Shown one piece after another: positions 1 through 9,964 of a stretch of 64,000 nucleotides of DNA. The first letter of the stretch is position 1; the number at the start of each line of letters is the position of its first letter. Origin of the DNA: Bettongia penicillata ogilbyi (lineage: Eukaryota > Chordata > Mammalia > Diprotodontia > Potoroidae); contig JAJHZJ010000008.1 in the NCBI GenBank assembly GCA_023548195.1, positions 4,736,215 through 4,800,214 of the forward strand. The letters run 5' to 3'. A program made the translations under genes and the position numbers. Under the pieces are notes generated by a model, which was given only the letters and a program-made list of their open reading frames with translations, searched no databases and had not been told where the DNA came from.

Positions 1-165
1 AGAACCAAGGGAACTTTGTACACAGTAACAGTAATATTGTTCCAAGAACAACTGTGAAAAGCTAAGTTACTCTGAGTATTTGTAATAATTACTTCAACTA
101 CAAGAGATCTATGAAGGAAGATGTATCCACCCCCAGAGAAAGAACAAATAAACAGAAGTAAGTAT
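1..165 (+). mobile_element. Old L1 3'-end fragment
   Basis: The first bases read like the end of an old marsupial L1: an 'agaaccaagggaactttgta' motif followed by a 'cagagaaagaac' motif. The same motif pair recurs in the L1 ends near 41840-41990 and 49900-50045, and in reverse near 34100-34290. The left edge is cut by the window. Family assignment is from similarity within the window and memory. Confidence 0.55.
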
Positions 166-262
166 GGTAAGGTTTTACATATAGAAATACATATGCATAT
201 ATACACATGTGTGCATATATATACACGCACATGAACACATGTGTGTGGGTTGGGAAGAGGTA
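166..262. repeat. Alternating purine-pyrimidine simple repeat
   Basis: A short tract of TATAC, CATATG and ACATGTGTG steps, low in complexity. It is probably a decayed microsatellite. Confidence 0.7.
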
Positions 263-984
263 AAGAAAAAATTAAAAGTGCACAGCAGAGAACAAAAGAA
301 TACTCAGAAGCATAGAAAAGTAATAGTTTTGAAAACAGGGTATAGTATTTATTACATAGCTTAAAAATAAGTAAACAGTATGAAATGGAAATTCATGGTT
401 TCATATTGAATCCTTTTTGTGTTGTCCTGTGTACATAGATCTTTTTGTATTTAAGTTCAAAATGAATTTTAAAAAAGAATCTAATATTTGGAGCAGACGT
501 GTGATTTCATGCATGTACTAAATTCCCAGTGAGGAAATATTCTCCATAGATGCCAGTTTCCATTACTCCTACAATAGTCTTACTGAGTTACCCAGACCAG
601 TGAGATGTTAAGTGACCTTCCCAAGTTCAGCAGCTGATGTGTTTCAGAGGCAAGGCTCTTCCTGATTTCAATACCAAGCTTCTATCCACCACAACCACAC
701 TGATATTTGTTATGGGCAAGACACCATTTCCTCTGTTTTTTTCAGGAAATAGGTAAATTTTTCAGGAAGTAGGTAATATTTGCTTGAAATCTCTCTTGTT
801 ATTGGCTTATCTTATTGTTTTCCTCTGTCTGTATTATAACTGCTCGTATAAGTAAGGAAACATAATTTTGAGACATATTTGAATGTGCCAAGTCTATAAG
901 AAAACTCCACAGAAAAAGGTCTAGAATTTCAAAGGAGGACAAGATCACTACAGCCAGGGTATATTAAAGAAGGCTTTAATGAAG
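263..984. other. No gene seen; weak MIR trace
   Basis: AT-rich sequence without an extended coding frame. About 560-690 resembles a MIR on the minus strand (ending in a 'cttctatccacc' motif). The rest shows nothing I recognise. Confidence 0.5.
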
Positions 985-1255
985 CAGGTAGATGGAAAGG
1001 CTCAGTAGATAAAGACCTGGATCTAGAGGAAGCAAGTCCTTAGTTCAAAATTTGCCTTCAGGTATTTCCTAGCCATGTGACCTTGGGTAAGTCCTTTAAC
1101 TTCTATTTGCCTAGTTTCCTCTACTCTAAAATGGGGATAATAGTACCTACCTCCATCATAGAGTCTTGAAGATCAAATGAGATATATGTAAAGAGCTTAG
1201 CACAGTACCTGGCACATAGTAGGTGCTGTACCAGTGTTAGCTAGTATTATTACTA
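985..1255 (+). mobile_element. MIR/THER-type SINE
   Basis: It has the MIR order: a tRNA-like head, 'catgtgaccttgggtaagtc' in the core, 'aaatggggataatagtacct', then a tail with 'aaatgagatatatgtaaag' and 'cacatagtaggtgc'. It is nearly full length and diverged. Confidence 0.8.
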
Positions 1256-1418
1256 TAATAAAGCATCATTTGAGCTTTACAGAAGAGGTGACCTCAAAAA
1301 GATGGGTAGAATTTCAACAGTTAAAGGTGTCGTTCCTGAGAATGCTATTATACCAAACACTGGGACAAAGAATAAAAATAAAATTAAGGCAATATCCAAA
1401 TGTTTATTGTTATAAATA

Positions 1419-1490
1419 GGGTGCGTCCAAAGCCTTAGTTCAGTTTTTAAAACTAAAGCCTGTAACTACACTAAAGTTTTTGGGACACCC
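1419..1490. mobile_element. 72-bp palindromic mariner-like MITE
   Basis: It starts GGGTGCGTCC and ends GGACACCC, with roughly complementary ends around a short centre containing TTTTTAAAA. TA dinucleotides flank both sides (1417-1418 and 1491-1492), as expected for Tc1/mariner target duplication. A single strand could fold into a long imperfect hairpin. There is no coding capacity. Part of a related element may lie at 16303-16358. Confidence 0.65.
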
Positions 1491-1492
1491 TA

Positions 1493-2074
1493 GATATAAA
1501 ACACTTGGCTATCTGATTAAGATTTTCATCCAGATGTTTGTATAGAGGCAGCTTATTTTCCCCCACCTTCTGTCCACTACCAAAGAGCAATTCAGGACAC
1601 TGAAAACAAGCCCACATCAGTTATCTTGTACTTTAAAAAGCTGACATTTCAGTAGAGAGGTCTGTGATATCATGGGGGTTGGGGGGGTCATACTTCCTCT
1701 TTTCAGTGCGGATCTCATGCCTGCCTTGCCTTCTCATCCTGTGTGGTTTTTGTCTGGTTTTGGTCAATTTTCTCTAAAACATCCACTCAACATGAGAGGC
1801 CTATGTATAGTTCTTCTGTTAACATTTTGTGGATTCTGACAAAATATTCAGACTTTTTGTTATCCCTCTTACTGTATGGACAGTCCACCTCCTATATGGC
1901 TGTACTTAGCACTAAATAAGATCTTTTATACTACTTCTCATATTCAAAACACCTTCTATAACATGCCCAGTTTTCGAGTCCCATTCAATTTGGGAATGGC
2001 CAGAGCTCTCTGTCCATCTGCACACCTCTATTAGTCACACTAGTTAACTGAAGATTCCAACCTTGGGTGGATCT
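1493..2074. other. No feature seen
   Basis: Mixed-composition sequence with no long frame, repeat or RNA gene that I recognise. There is a G run near 1675-1690. Confidence 0.5.
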
Positions 2075-2164
2075 GCCAAAACCTACCTGTGTAACTCCAA
2101 TAAAGTCATTTCTCTTTCTTAGGATTCACTTTCTCACATGGAAAATGAAGAGATTGGACTAGAT

Positions 2165-2567
2165 CAGGATTTGTCATCCTTGGATCTGTGAACTCAGTTT
2201 TTAAGAATATTTTGTTAACTGTATTCCAATAGAATCATTTACTTTGTAACAATCTGAATTTTATTTTAGGTGGCACAGTGGACAGAGGGTTGATCAGAGT
2301 CAGGAAAACTTGAATTCAAATCTTATCTCAGAGACTTAATAGCTGTATGTCCCTGGACAAGTCACTTGAGACCTATTTGTCTCATTTTCCCCATCTATAA
2401 AATGTAGATATTAGCACCTACCTCTCAGGATTGTTACTAGGGTAAAATGCATCACAAATCTACCATTATCATAATAATTACTTATTATTTTATGCATTTA
2501 AATCTGAGAAGTGGTCCATAGGCTTCACAAGATAATCAAAGGCGTCCAAAAATGTTAAGAACCCCTG
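2165..2567. mobile_element. Non-autonomous hAT-type element, itself split by a SINE
   Basis: It begins CAGGATTTG and ends AACCCCTG, typical CA...TG hAT ends with imperfect terminal inverted repeats. The flanking octamers GACTAGAT (2157-2164) and GTCCAGAT (2568-2575) match at six of eight bases, fitting an 8-bp target duplication. A SINE occupies about 2262-2470. Related elements appear at 29073-29288 and 58484-58660. Confidence 0.6.
2262..2470 (+). mobile_element. tRNA-headed marsupial SINE inside the hAT element
   Basis: It opens with 'aggtggcacagtggacagag' and continues with 'ttgaattcaaatcttatctc', a box-B-like segment, then a degenerate 'ggacaagtcacttgag' core and 'tataaaatgtagatatta'. 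It is the youngest of three nested layers here. Confidence 0.75.
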
Positions 2568-2610
2568 GTCCAGATGATCTCTCAGGTCCCTTTTCATACT
2601 ATCCATTGGG

Positions 2611-2770
2611 TTTGTCAGTCAGTCAGTCAGGCAGTAAACACTTATTGGGTGCCTATTATGTAATTTTCCCAAGGTCACACTGATAGTATGTGATTGAGAA
2701 AGAATTCAAACCTAGTTGTACTAATTTCATTATTCTGATCCCTATCCAGAGCTTTTTCTACTACACCAGA
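2611..2770 (-). mobile_element. MIR-like fragment, minus strand
   Basis: Contains (GTCA)n-like repeats at about 2613-2632, then 'taaacacttattgggtgcct' and a reverse MIR core ('cccaaggtcacactgatagt'). It ends with a 'ttctactacacca' motif. No other feature is seen between it and 3032. Confidence 0.5.
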
Positions 2771-3204
2771 GAATAATATCTATAAATGTAAAGCTATTAG
2801 AAAACAATTCCAGGAAAGCACATAAACAAGGAAGGAGATTATAGAGATTATAGGCACATAGACATATACACACAAGTACCAAGGGTTTCCTAAAATTATT
2901 TCTTACAAAAGACAAACCTCCAAGAGCTGCAGTGCTTAATTATTTAGGTGGATTGCTAAGTTATACTGTTTGCAATAGGAAGCAAAGAAACAAAGCCAAG
3001 CAGTGTCAATAATTTAGCACTTCACACTTCAAAAGGTCTGTAATGCCATTAATGTCTGCCCTCTTTTCACTGCAGCAGATGATAAGACTTTTTTATGCCT
3101 TACAAAATGGCATCATGAGTTGCTGTTCTTTTATCTGATCAACAAACACGCTCCTCTAGGAATGAGCCTAGCTGAATTCTGCTAAAGTTGTCGTCTGATG
3201 ACAG

Positions 3205-3340
3205 ATATACAAGGTATCATTAGAGATTTAGACCTAGAAGGGACTTTAAAAACTTAATGAGCCCCATCCCTTCACTTTACAGATGAGGAAAGGGGAGCTC
3301 TGGTCATGTGCCCAGAGTTACACTACCAAGTGTCTAACGT
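3205..3340 (-). mobile_element. MIR-like SINE, minus strand (copy in unit B near 10140-10272)
   Basis: It has the reverse MIR signature: 'agacctagaagggacttta', 'ctttacagatgaggaaa' and 'gtgcccagagttacac'. The downstream part is lost at the next repeat. Confidence 0.6.
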
Positions 3341-3344
3341 CAGT

Positions 3345-3900
3345 TCTTCCTTTGTTTTGGTTCTTCTTTTCCCAAGAAGACCAAGGACGTCACAAGGATG
3401 ATGTCTTGACTTGCGCATGAACTGAATTTAAGTGAGACAGAGCTGTACAAAGTCATCAGCCTTACTCTTTCTTCTAGAGACATCTAAGTCCAGTGACAAA
3501 AGTCAGGGCCACTGGTAATAGCTTGGGATACAGTGGAAGACCTTGGCATCTTTGATGTCTGACCAAGCTCTCATTATTCCACAGCACCTGCTTCAGCTGC
3601 CTCCATGCCACTGGAACAAATTGTTCTCATCTGCTCACTCGGGCTGCAGTTTTCGAATGCTTGGGGTAGACATCACCGTAACTTGCCTACAAGTCTAAGG
3701 TCTTTCTGTTACTCTCAACCTGGTTTAGGCTGTCTGCTGAGACGGTTTTACCAGGATATGGCAGCTGTGCATACTACAGCTTCTTGAAGCCACAGGTGAG
3801 GGTTGAGTGCCTGGGAAACACTAAAGGTAGATGAGCAACCTTGAAAAGGGCCCCACAACTCCGCACAGAAAATGAGCTAGTTCTCCCTGAATACCCCATA
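3345..3900 (-). mobile_element. WSINE-like repeat with an unassigned extension (copy in unit B near 10275-10830)
   Basis: Bases 3345-3520 are the reverse complement of the end of the WSINE-like element at 16395-16720: 'gaagaccaaggacgtcac', 'gatgtcttgacttgcgcatg' and 'gccttactctttcttctag'. The following 380 bp look like part of an interspersed repeat but I cannot name it. A 60-codon frame inside it carries no recognised domain. Confidence 0.45.
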
Positions 3901-5011
3901 CAGTCCTCAAGTCTTCCTGATTCCAGATCCATTGGCTAGATGTCAGTAACTCTATATTCAAAGTCTTCATTTCAGTAGGAGCCGCCAGAGCTTACATTCT
4001 GCTGGCACAGCCTCTGGGCAATGAACTCCAGGCCATGATGAAGTCTTAGAATAGACTTTCACTTCCCAAATACTTAAAACTTCTGAATTCTGATTTTTTT
4101 TTTGACCCCTCTCTTCTCAACTACAGAAATTGCTGAGGATTCACCTAACCAGTTTCTTCTGTGGGTCATTCACCCCTCAACATTTGAGAGGTGAGAGTTG
4201 ATACTACAAATGTTCAAAATCCTATCAGGCTGTGTTATTAATCAGCAGAGAGAACCAGTCAGAATTCAGAGCAGCAACACAGCATTGTGGAAATGGGACA
4301 AGGGTAAGGATCTGGTCAGGATGTTGACTCCAAGCCCAGTTTTACCACTTTCTGCCTTTACCATGTTGGGTAAATCCTTTCATCTAAGTCTCAGTTTTCT
4401 TACCTATAATCTCTGAGGTCCTTCACAGCCCTAGTATCTGTGATCTTATGAACTCTAGTCAGAATAGCCTTGTTTAAGATTAAGACTTCCTAGGATTATA
4501 GATAACTCCCTTACTTAGAAGATGATCTCTTACAGTCCATTTCAATCCTGGGATTCTACAATTATAATGACTTCAGTGATGTGGGAGGGAGGGATTTCTG
4601 TCTACAAAGTTAGGGAGGATCTTCTTTCCTTGAATGTGTCAAATTTGAACAAGTGTGGGAATGAACTGAAGAGAAAACTACAAAATAAATATTTGGAAAC
4701 AAAACGCTGGGAAAGTCTTTTGAAGTCACTTTGCAAATCTTAAAGTGCTGTTTAATGCCAGCTAGTATTTATGCTCATTACAATGCAGAACCAATTCCTA
4801 TCCTACTGAGGGGTGGGATGCAAGTGGATAAATCCCCAAGTCTCCCCTTAACCACTTCAAATTTCTTTCCCCATCATACATCCAACCCTGTCATACCCTA
4901 CCCATCCCAGTGATTTCGAATTTCCCCCAATTCCACTGTACAGAGTATGAAAAATCAAACAAAAAGACAATAATCTGCAGTCCTGAATAGTGCTCAAGAG
5001 ATTAAATGTGA
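3901..5011. other. No gene seen (equivalent to 10831-11945)
   Basis: Several frames of 60-73 codons occur. They are conserved in the other copy only because the duplication is recent, and none shows a domain or homology I know. A short MIR-like piece lies around 4280-4450. Confidence 0.5.
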
Positions 5012-5325
5012 CATATTTATGGAAAAGTAATATACATTTTTTTCAAATACACAAACATTTACAAAAACTGATAATACAGGAGGATACAAACAGGTGACAA
5101 AGGGCAGAAAAGTTAAATATTGTATTATTAGATAACAGAGATCGTACCTATGGTTTCATTGGTGAGGAAGCATATTTATGGAAAATATACATTTTTTTCA
5201 AATACACAAACATTTACAAAAACTGATAATACAGGAGGATACAAACAGGTGACAAAGGGCAGAAAAGTTAAATATTGTATTATCAGATAACAGAGATCGT
5301 ACCTATGGTTTCATTGGTGAGGAAG
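5012..5325 (+). repeat. Direct tandem repeat, 2 x about 157 bp, unit A only
   Basis: Sequence 5012-5170 is repeated at 5171-5325, both running from 'catatttatgg' to 'ggtgaggaag'. The second copy lacks five bases after 'ggaaaa'. Unit B has this segment once (about 11946-12104). Confidence 0.92.
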
Positions 5326-5384
5326 CTCCTCTCCACCACTGTCAAGTTGTCACCCTCTCTACAACTTATAGTCTGAGAGAACTG

Positions 5385-5510
5385 ACTGGACCAAATAAGT
5401 AACTTAGTCAGGGTCACATAGTTAGTGTATCTCAGAGGTAGGACCTGAACCTAGATCTTCCTGCTTATGCTAATTCTCTATCTGCTACACATCAAAGCCT
5501 CTCACATCAG
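5385..5510 (-). mobile_element. MIR-like fragment, minus strand (copy near 12165-12285)
   Basis: It reads 'aacttagtcagggtcacata', then 'aggacctgaacctagatctt', then 'ctctatctgctacacatc', the reverse of the MIR core and head. AT-rich sequence without a recognised feature follows to about 6330. Confidence 0.6.
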
Positions 5511-6334
5511 TTAAAAAAGAAAATAAAAATTTATCAATGAGAGAAATGGAGCCAAAAGAGGCAGGTTTATGTACAAACTAAAATTATGTTAAATAAAGGT
5601 TTACTTAACGGATAAAATTACAGAATCTTAAAGTTCTATTAAAGATATTGACAAAATATATAAAATTTATTGAATACTATCAAAGTATCACTTAGAGGTT
5701 ATTTTAAATCCTTGAACAATTATATTAATATTCATATACTATATGTACCAGGATGTACATTCATAAGTTAATATTATCCTTAAAAGAATTTTTAAAAAAT
5801 ATGCTACATAAATTTTTTAATAGAGAAAGGTGACATTTTACTTGATTCTTTTAAAAATGTAAATAAAGTCCTGATTTCCAACTTAATAAAGCTACAGCAA
5901 AGAAAGAAAACTAAACACCGCTATTCTTACCATCTACAAAAATATGTAAGTACTGGAAGAAAACATGTATATCATTATCATTAGGTAGAATTTACATGGT
6001 AAGTATATTTTCTTAGAAAAATTTTTTTATAATAAATGACAACACTATTAAATATGAAAACAATGTGATTATGTAAACATATAAAGACTAAGATACATCA
6101 TCAATTATAACATATTTTTCATTCATGATTTTTAAAGCATTTATTTGACTCTAAAAGCAAGCAGTACATGTGATGACAAATATTAGAAGTTCTCCAACTA
6201 TGAACAGGGTTAAAGCAAAGTTATCTACTTTCACTATCAACTCAGTTTCACAAACGTTAGACAATTTTTTTTTTAAATTAAGAGAACAAGTATAGACAAT
6301 AAAGAGGTTGAAATAGCTATCATTGTGGAATTAT

Positions 6335-6540
6335 AGAGGCAGGTAGGTGGTAAAATGGAGCGCTGGTTTGGGAGTCACAACAACCTAACTTCAAATTCTG
6401 CCTCAGACACTGATTTAAGGGGGTGACAATGGAAGTCACTTATTTTCTTTACCCTGTTTCTTCATCTGTAAAATAGGAATAATAATGGCATCTACCCTGC
6501 AGAGCTACTGTGAGGTTTAAATGGATATTATATATATATA
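6335..6540 (+). mobile_element. SINE (copies at about 9722-9925 and 13112-13312)
   Basis: It has a tRNA-like head 'aggtaggtggtaaaatgg' and a 'cttcaaattctgcctcagac' segment, then 'cttcatctgtaaaatagg'. It ends in an (AT)n tract. Unit A reads 'gcaggtagg' where the partial copy and unit B read 'gcagctagg', so the A base is probably derived. Confidence 0.75.
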
Positions 6541-6959
6541 TATATGCATTATATAAGATTTGTGATATATTCAAAAATTAACATATATATGGTCACTTAC
6601 ATATCCTCTTTGCAAAACACTTTACATCTATTTTCATCTGATAATCACAATTCTCCAAGGTCAATGCTGTTACTGTCCATATTTTACAAATATTACTTGA
6701 TATTAATATATATTCTATTTATATGTGATGCTACATACATGAAAATAAAGTTTTATAAATAACCTTAAAGAGTTCTATAAATGTTATTCGTCTTATATAG
6801 AGATGATGTGGTCTCTTTCAAAAACCAGGGAGAAATAAAAAAAAAAAACACTACAATGAGAAAAAAAATCAAAGGGGGAAGGGAAGAAGAAAACTGAAAA
6901 CAAAAAGAGAAAAAGGAAAGTAAGTGATATAATAAAGGGAAGAAATCAATTAGGGAAAA

Positions 6960-7480
6960 TCCCATCCTTGACCCATTTCCCTCTCGGGACCCCCTCCCCC
7001 ATCCCTAGGATGAGCCCGTCTTCTTCATCACCCCCCCATCCCGAGGATGAGCTCGTCTTCTTCTGCATCACCCCCCCCCATCCCTAGGATGGGCCCGTCT
7101 TCTTCTGCATCACCCCCCCACCCCCATCCCGAAGATGAGCTCGTCTTCTTCTGCGTCATCCCCCCCCCCACTCCACCCCTGGCCTCATCCCAAGGATGAG
7201 CGCATCCTTTTCTGCCCCTCCTGATGAGCTCATCTTTTTCTAGGCCCACACTTGTAACGAGCTCATTCACTTCTGGCCCTACGTCCCTGTGAGGGGCCCA
7301 TCCTTTCTGTCCCTCTGATGAGCTCATCCTTTTCCAGCCCTCTCCCATCCACTTTGCTCGCCCACCCCCCATCTCCGCGGTGAGCTCATCCCTTTCTGTC
7401 CCCCTCCCCCAACCCAGGCTCGGGTCCATCCTCTTCCGCCCCGCTCCCCCGTCCCAGGGATGAGCGGCTCTCCGCGCAGA
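6960..7480. repeat. GC-rich degenerate minisatellite (copy at about 13731-14235)
   Basis: Imperfect units of roughly 40-45 bp are built on 'gatgagctcatccttttctg' and 'atccctaggatgag', separated by long C runs. The first five or so units are clearest and later ones decay. The tract abuts the CpG island. C-run lengths differ between the two copies, as expected from slippage. Read on the minus strand it gives an acidic repeated peptide of about 15 residues per unit, but the frame is not kept in copy B. Confidence 0.8.
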
Positions 7481-8110
7481 GCACCCCGCGCGCCCTTCTC
7501 CTCTCCAGGGTCTCTTTCTCGGGAAAGACCACGCAGCCCCGCTGGCAAGGACCTCGGCCCCGTGTCCGTCCCGGCCCGGAGGGACCAGGCGAAACCGCAC
7601 ACAAAACCATCGAGGGCACGGGAGGCAGGCGGAAGCAGCCCCGTTCCCCCGGGGCGCCGCCCAAGACATCCTTCCGGCCCCGTGTGACGGCTCCCAGGAG
7701 CGTGCGCACGCTCGGCGACCTTAGTGCGTGAGGGCGAGCGCCAGGGCGCATGCGCGCGCAGCCCCTCCAGGGCCCGCCCCCCCAGGACCCGCCCCCCGGA
7801 GACGCAGGCCTGGTTGTGCGATAGAGTGCAGATGTCCGTCAGTTCCTGTGCCTTCTTTTACTTGAGCCGTGGTTTGTCCGTTTTGTCGGAAGAAAAATTT
7901 CCTTATTTCTTATGCGTTCAGTTCGTAACATCCCTAGTGTGAACCCTCAGCAGGGGGCGTGACAGCAGACTTGGCCGGTCACCCCCCGGGCGCCCCGAAA
8001 GCGCTCTTGTCTCGGGGTGGGGGGGATGCCAGGGCGAGTCCCACGTGAGGCCGGAGGCCGCGGAGAGAGGGGCAAGGCGACGGCTGTGCCAGGTGATCAG
8101 CCGTTAGGGG
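7440..8110. promoter_or_regulatory. CpG island with NRF1-like palindrome and GC boxes, copy A
   Basis: GC-rich and dense in CpG inside AT-rich surroundings. GCGCATGCGCGC at 7746-7757 fits the NRF1 consensus. GC-box (Sp1-type) sequences occur at 7771-7780 and 7788-7797. A CGGAAG ETS-like core lies near 7886. No TATA box is obvious. It resembles a TATA-less promoter, possibly bidirectional, but I see no linked exon on either side. What it drives, if anything, is unknown. An unmethylated non-promoter island is the alternative. Confidence 0.6.
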
Positions 8111-9055
8111 TTCGTGTGTGCGCTGCGTTCCATGTAACGTGTCCTATGATAGTGGGACGCGTGTGGGCGACCCGGTTATGGGCTTATATGACAAACACCT
8201 GTGACAGGACACGTGACGTGTAGCGTGCGTCCGTAGGAAACCTAGCACGTGCCGGCAGCCTTGGAACATGCCCGTATGGCACGTGTGCCAACACATAGCG
8301 TGTGTGTGCACGTGTGGCATGTGTGCGGCCTCATGACACGTCCATGCGACAGTGTGTCAGTAACATGCATGTAACATGTTTGTAACTATAACAGTCCACG
8401 TGACACAACATGCATGTCTGTGCGGCATGCTTATGGCATCGTAACATGTCCATGTGACATAACGTGTAGACGTGTGCGCGCATAAACCATTTTCTATCCT
8501 TTCGATGTGTGCACGTAACTTGTAACATGTGACATAAGTATAGTAAGTTTATAGCCTTATATATCCATGTGCCACGTGTAACATGTGGGTGCTGTGTGTA
8601 CATATGACACGCATGGCACATGATGCACATGCAAATATGGTGTATTTGTGGGCTTGTGTGGCCATGTGACACATTAGCACGTGTTTATGCAATCGTGTTC
8701 GTAGCCTTAGAATATTGACATACATAGCACATAGCATGTTGCCCAATACATAACATGTATTGCACATATATTTGTGGCCTGTTTGCATGTTGCATGTGTG
8801 TAACATAACAATACCGTGTAACGTGTGTGGCATGCATGTGATGGCATGCATGTGGTGTCCTTCATGTGTGCCATATAAGTCATGCACCATATGTGTGTGA
8901 TGTGAAAAGTGTGTGTAGCCCTATGGTGTGGTGCATAACATGTACACAGTATTGGGTTTGTATTCTTTGTACTGTGTATAATATGTGACATGTCACATGT
9001 GTAGCACATGTGTGACATGTTATATATAAATAAAAACAAATTCGGCTCTTCATGC
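8040..9055. repeat. CACGTG/CATGTG-rich array, copy A
   Basis: About 1 kb dominated by ACATGT, CATGTG, GCATGC and ACGTGT steps, looking like a decayed short-unit satellite. I count eight CACGTG hexamers: 8042, 8210, 8246, 8280, 8309, 8397, 8573 and 8678. Alternating purine-pyrimidine runs could favour Z-DNA. The minus strand is open in overlapping frames of 110-113 codons because these words lack stop codons there. The result is His/Met/Cys-rich and not credible as protein. Confidence 0.8.
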
Positions 9056-9078
9056 CCTCATGGACCATATAAATCCTT

Positions 9079-9964
9079 ATCACTTAGAGGTTATTTTAAA
9101 TCCTTGAACAATTATATTAATATTCATATACTTATGTACCAGGATGTACATTCATAAGTTAATATTATCCTTAAAAGAATTTTTAAAAAATATGCTACAT
9201 AAATTTTTTAATAGAGAAAGGTGACATTTTACTTGATTCTTTTAAAAATGTAAATAAAGTCCTGATTTCCAACTTAATAAAGCTACAGCAAAGAAAGAAA
9301 ACTAAACACCGCTATTCTTACCATCTACAAAAATATGTAAGTACTGGAAGAAAACATGTATATCATTATCATTAGGTAGAATTTACATGGTAAGTATATT
9401 TTCTTAGAAAAATTTTTTTATAATAAATAACACTATTAAATATGAAAACAATGTGATTATGTAAACATATAAAGACTAAGATACATCATCAATTATAACA
9501 TATTTTTCATTCATGATTTTTAAAGCATTTATTTGACTCTAAAAGCAAGCAGTACATGTGATGACAAATATTAGAAGTTCTCCAACTATGAACAGGGTTA
9601 AAGCAAAGTTATCTACTTTCACTATCAACTCAGTTTCACAAACGTTAGACAATTTTTTTTTTTAATTAAGAGAACAAGTATAGACAATAAAGAGGTTGAA
9701 ATAGCTATCATTGTGGAATTATAGAGGCAGCTAGGTGGTAAAATGGAGCGCTGGTTTGGGAGTCACAACAACCTAACTTCAAATTCTGCCTCAGACACTG
9801 ATTTAAGGGGGTGACAATGGAAGTCACTTATTTTCTTTACCCTGTTTCTTCATCTGTAAAATAGGAATAATAATGGCATCTACCCTGCAGAGCTACTGTG
9901 AGGTTTAAATGGATATTATATATATATATATGCATTATATAAGATTTGTGATATATTCAAAAAT
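9079..9964 (+). repeat. Partial third copy of the duplicated unit
   Basis: This 886-bp piece matches 5687-6578 of unit A and 12463-13350 of unit B. The left junction joins 'aaatcctt' to 'atcactt'; the right joins 'ttcaaaaat' to 'aaggtctg'. Microhomology is very short. At four sites where A differs from B (an 'actata' insertion, a 'gac' insertion, the T-run/AATTAAG boundary, and the SINE 'cagctagg') this copy agrees with B. Confidence 0.93.

Larger units (their letters stand above)
2075..2610 (+). mobile_element. MIR split by a hAT-type insertion
   Basis: MIR sequence runs to 2164 ('gagattggactagat') and resumes at 2568 ('gatctctcaggtccc'), the normal MIR continuation. The break holds the hAT-type element at 2165-2567, so the MIR is the oldest layer. 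Confidence 0.65.
3033..9078 (+). repeat. Segmental duplication unit A (about 6.0 kb)
   Basis: This block is repeated nearly base for base at 9965-15854. In order it contains a MIR-like piece, a SINE-like composite, unassigned sequence, a 155-159-bp tandem repeat, AT-rich sequence, a SINE, a GC-rich minisatellite, a CpG island and a CACGTG/CATGTG-rich tract. Differences from unit B are scattered substitutions, homopolymer changes and the extra tandem copy, which accounts for almost all of the 156-bp length difference. It ends at 'aaatcctt' and jumps to sequence matching 5687. Confidence 0.93.

Noticed and set aside
3605..4913. 60-73-codon frames conserved between units A and B
   Set aside because: Conservation reflects recent duplication. 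The frames are short, lie partly in repeats, and match no family I know.
7028..7669. 213-codon minus-strand frame over the CpG island
   Set aside because: It crosses a minisatellite, and its frame is lost in unit B through C-run length changes. No domain is visible.
8331..9083. Four overlapping minus-strand frames of 67-113 codons, His/Met/Cys-rich
   Set aside because: They exist because CATGTG-type words lack stop codons on that strand. Several overlapping frames are open at once and the peptides are repetitive. Unit B breaks or shifts them by small indels.
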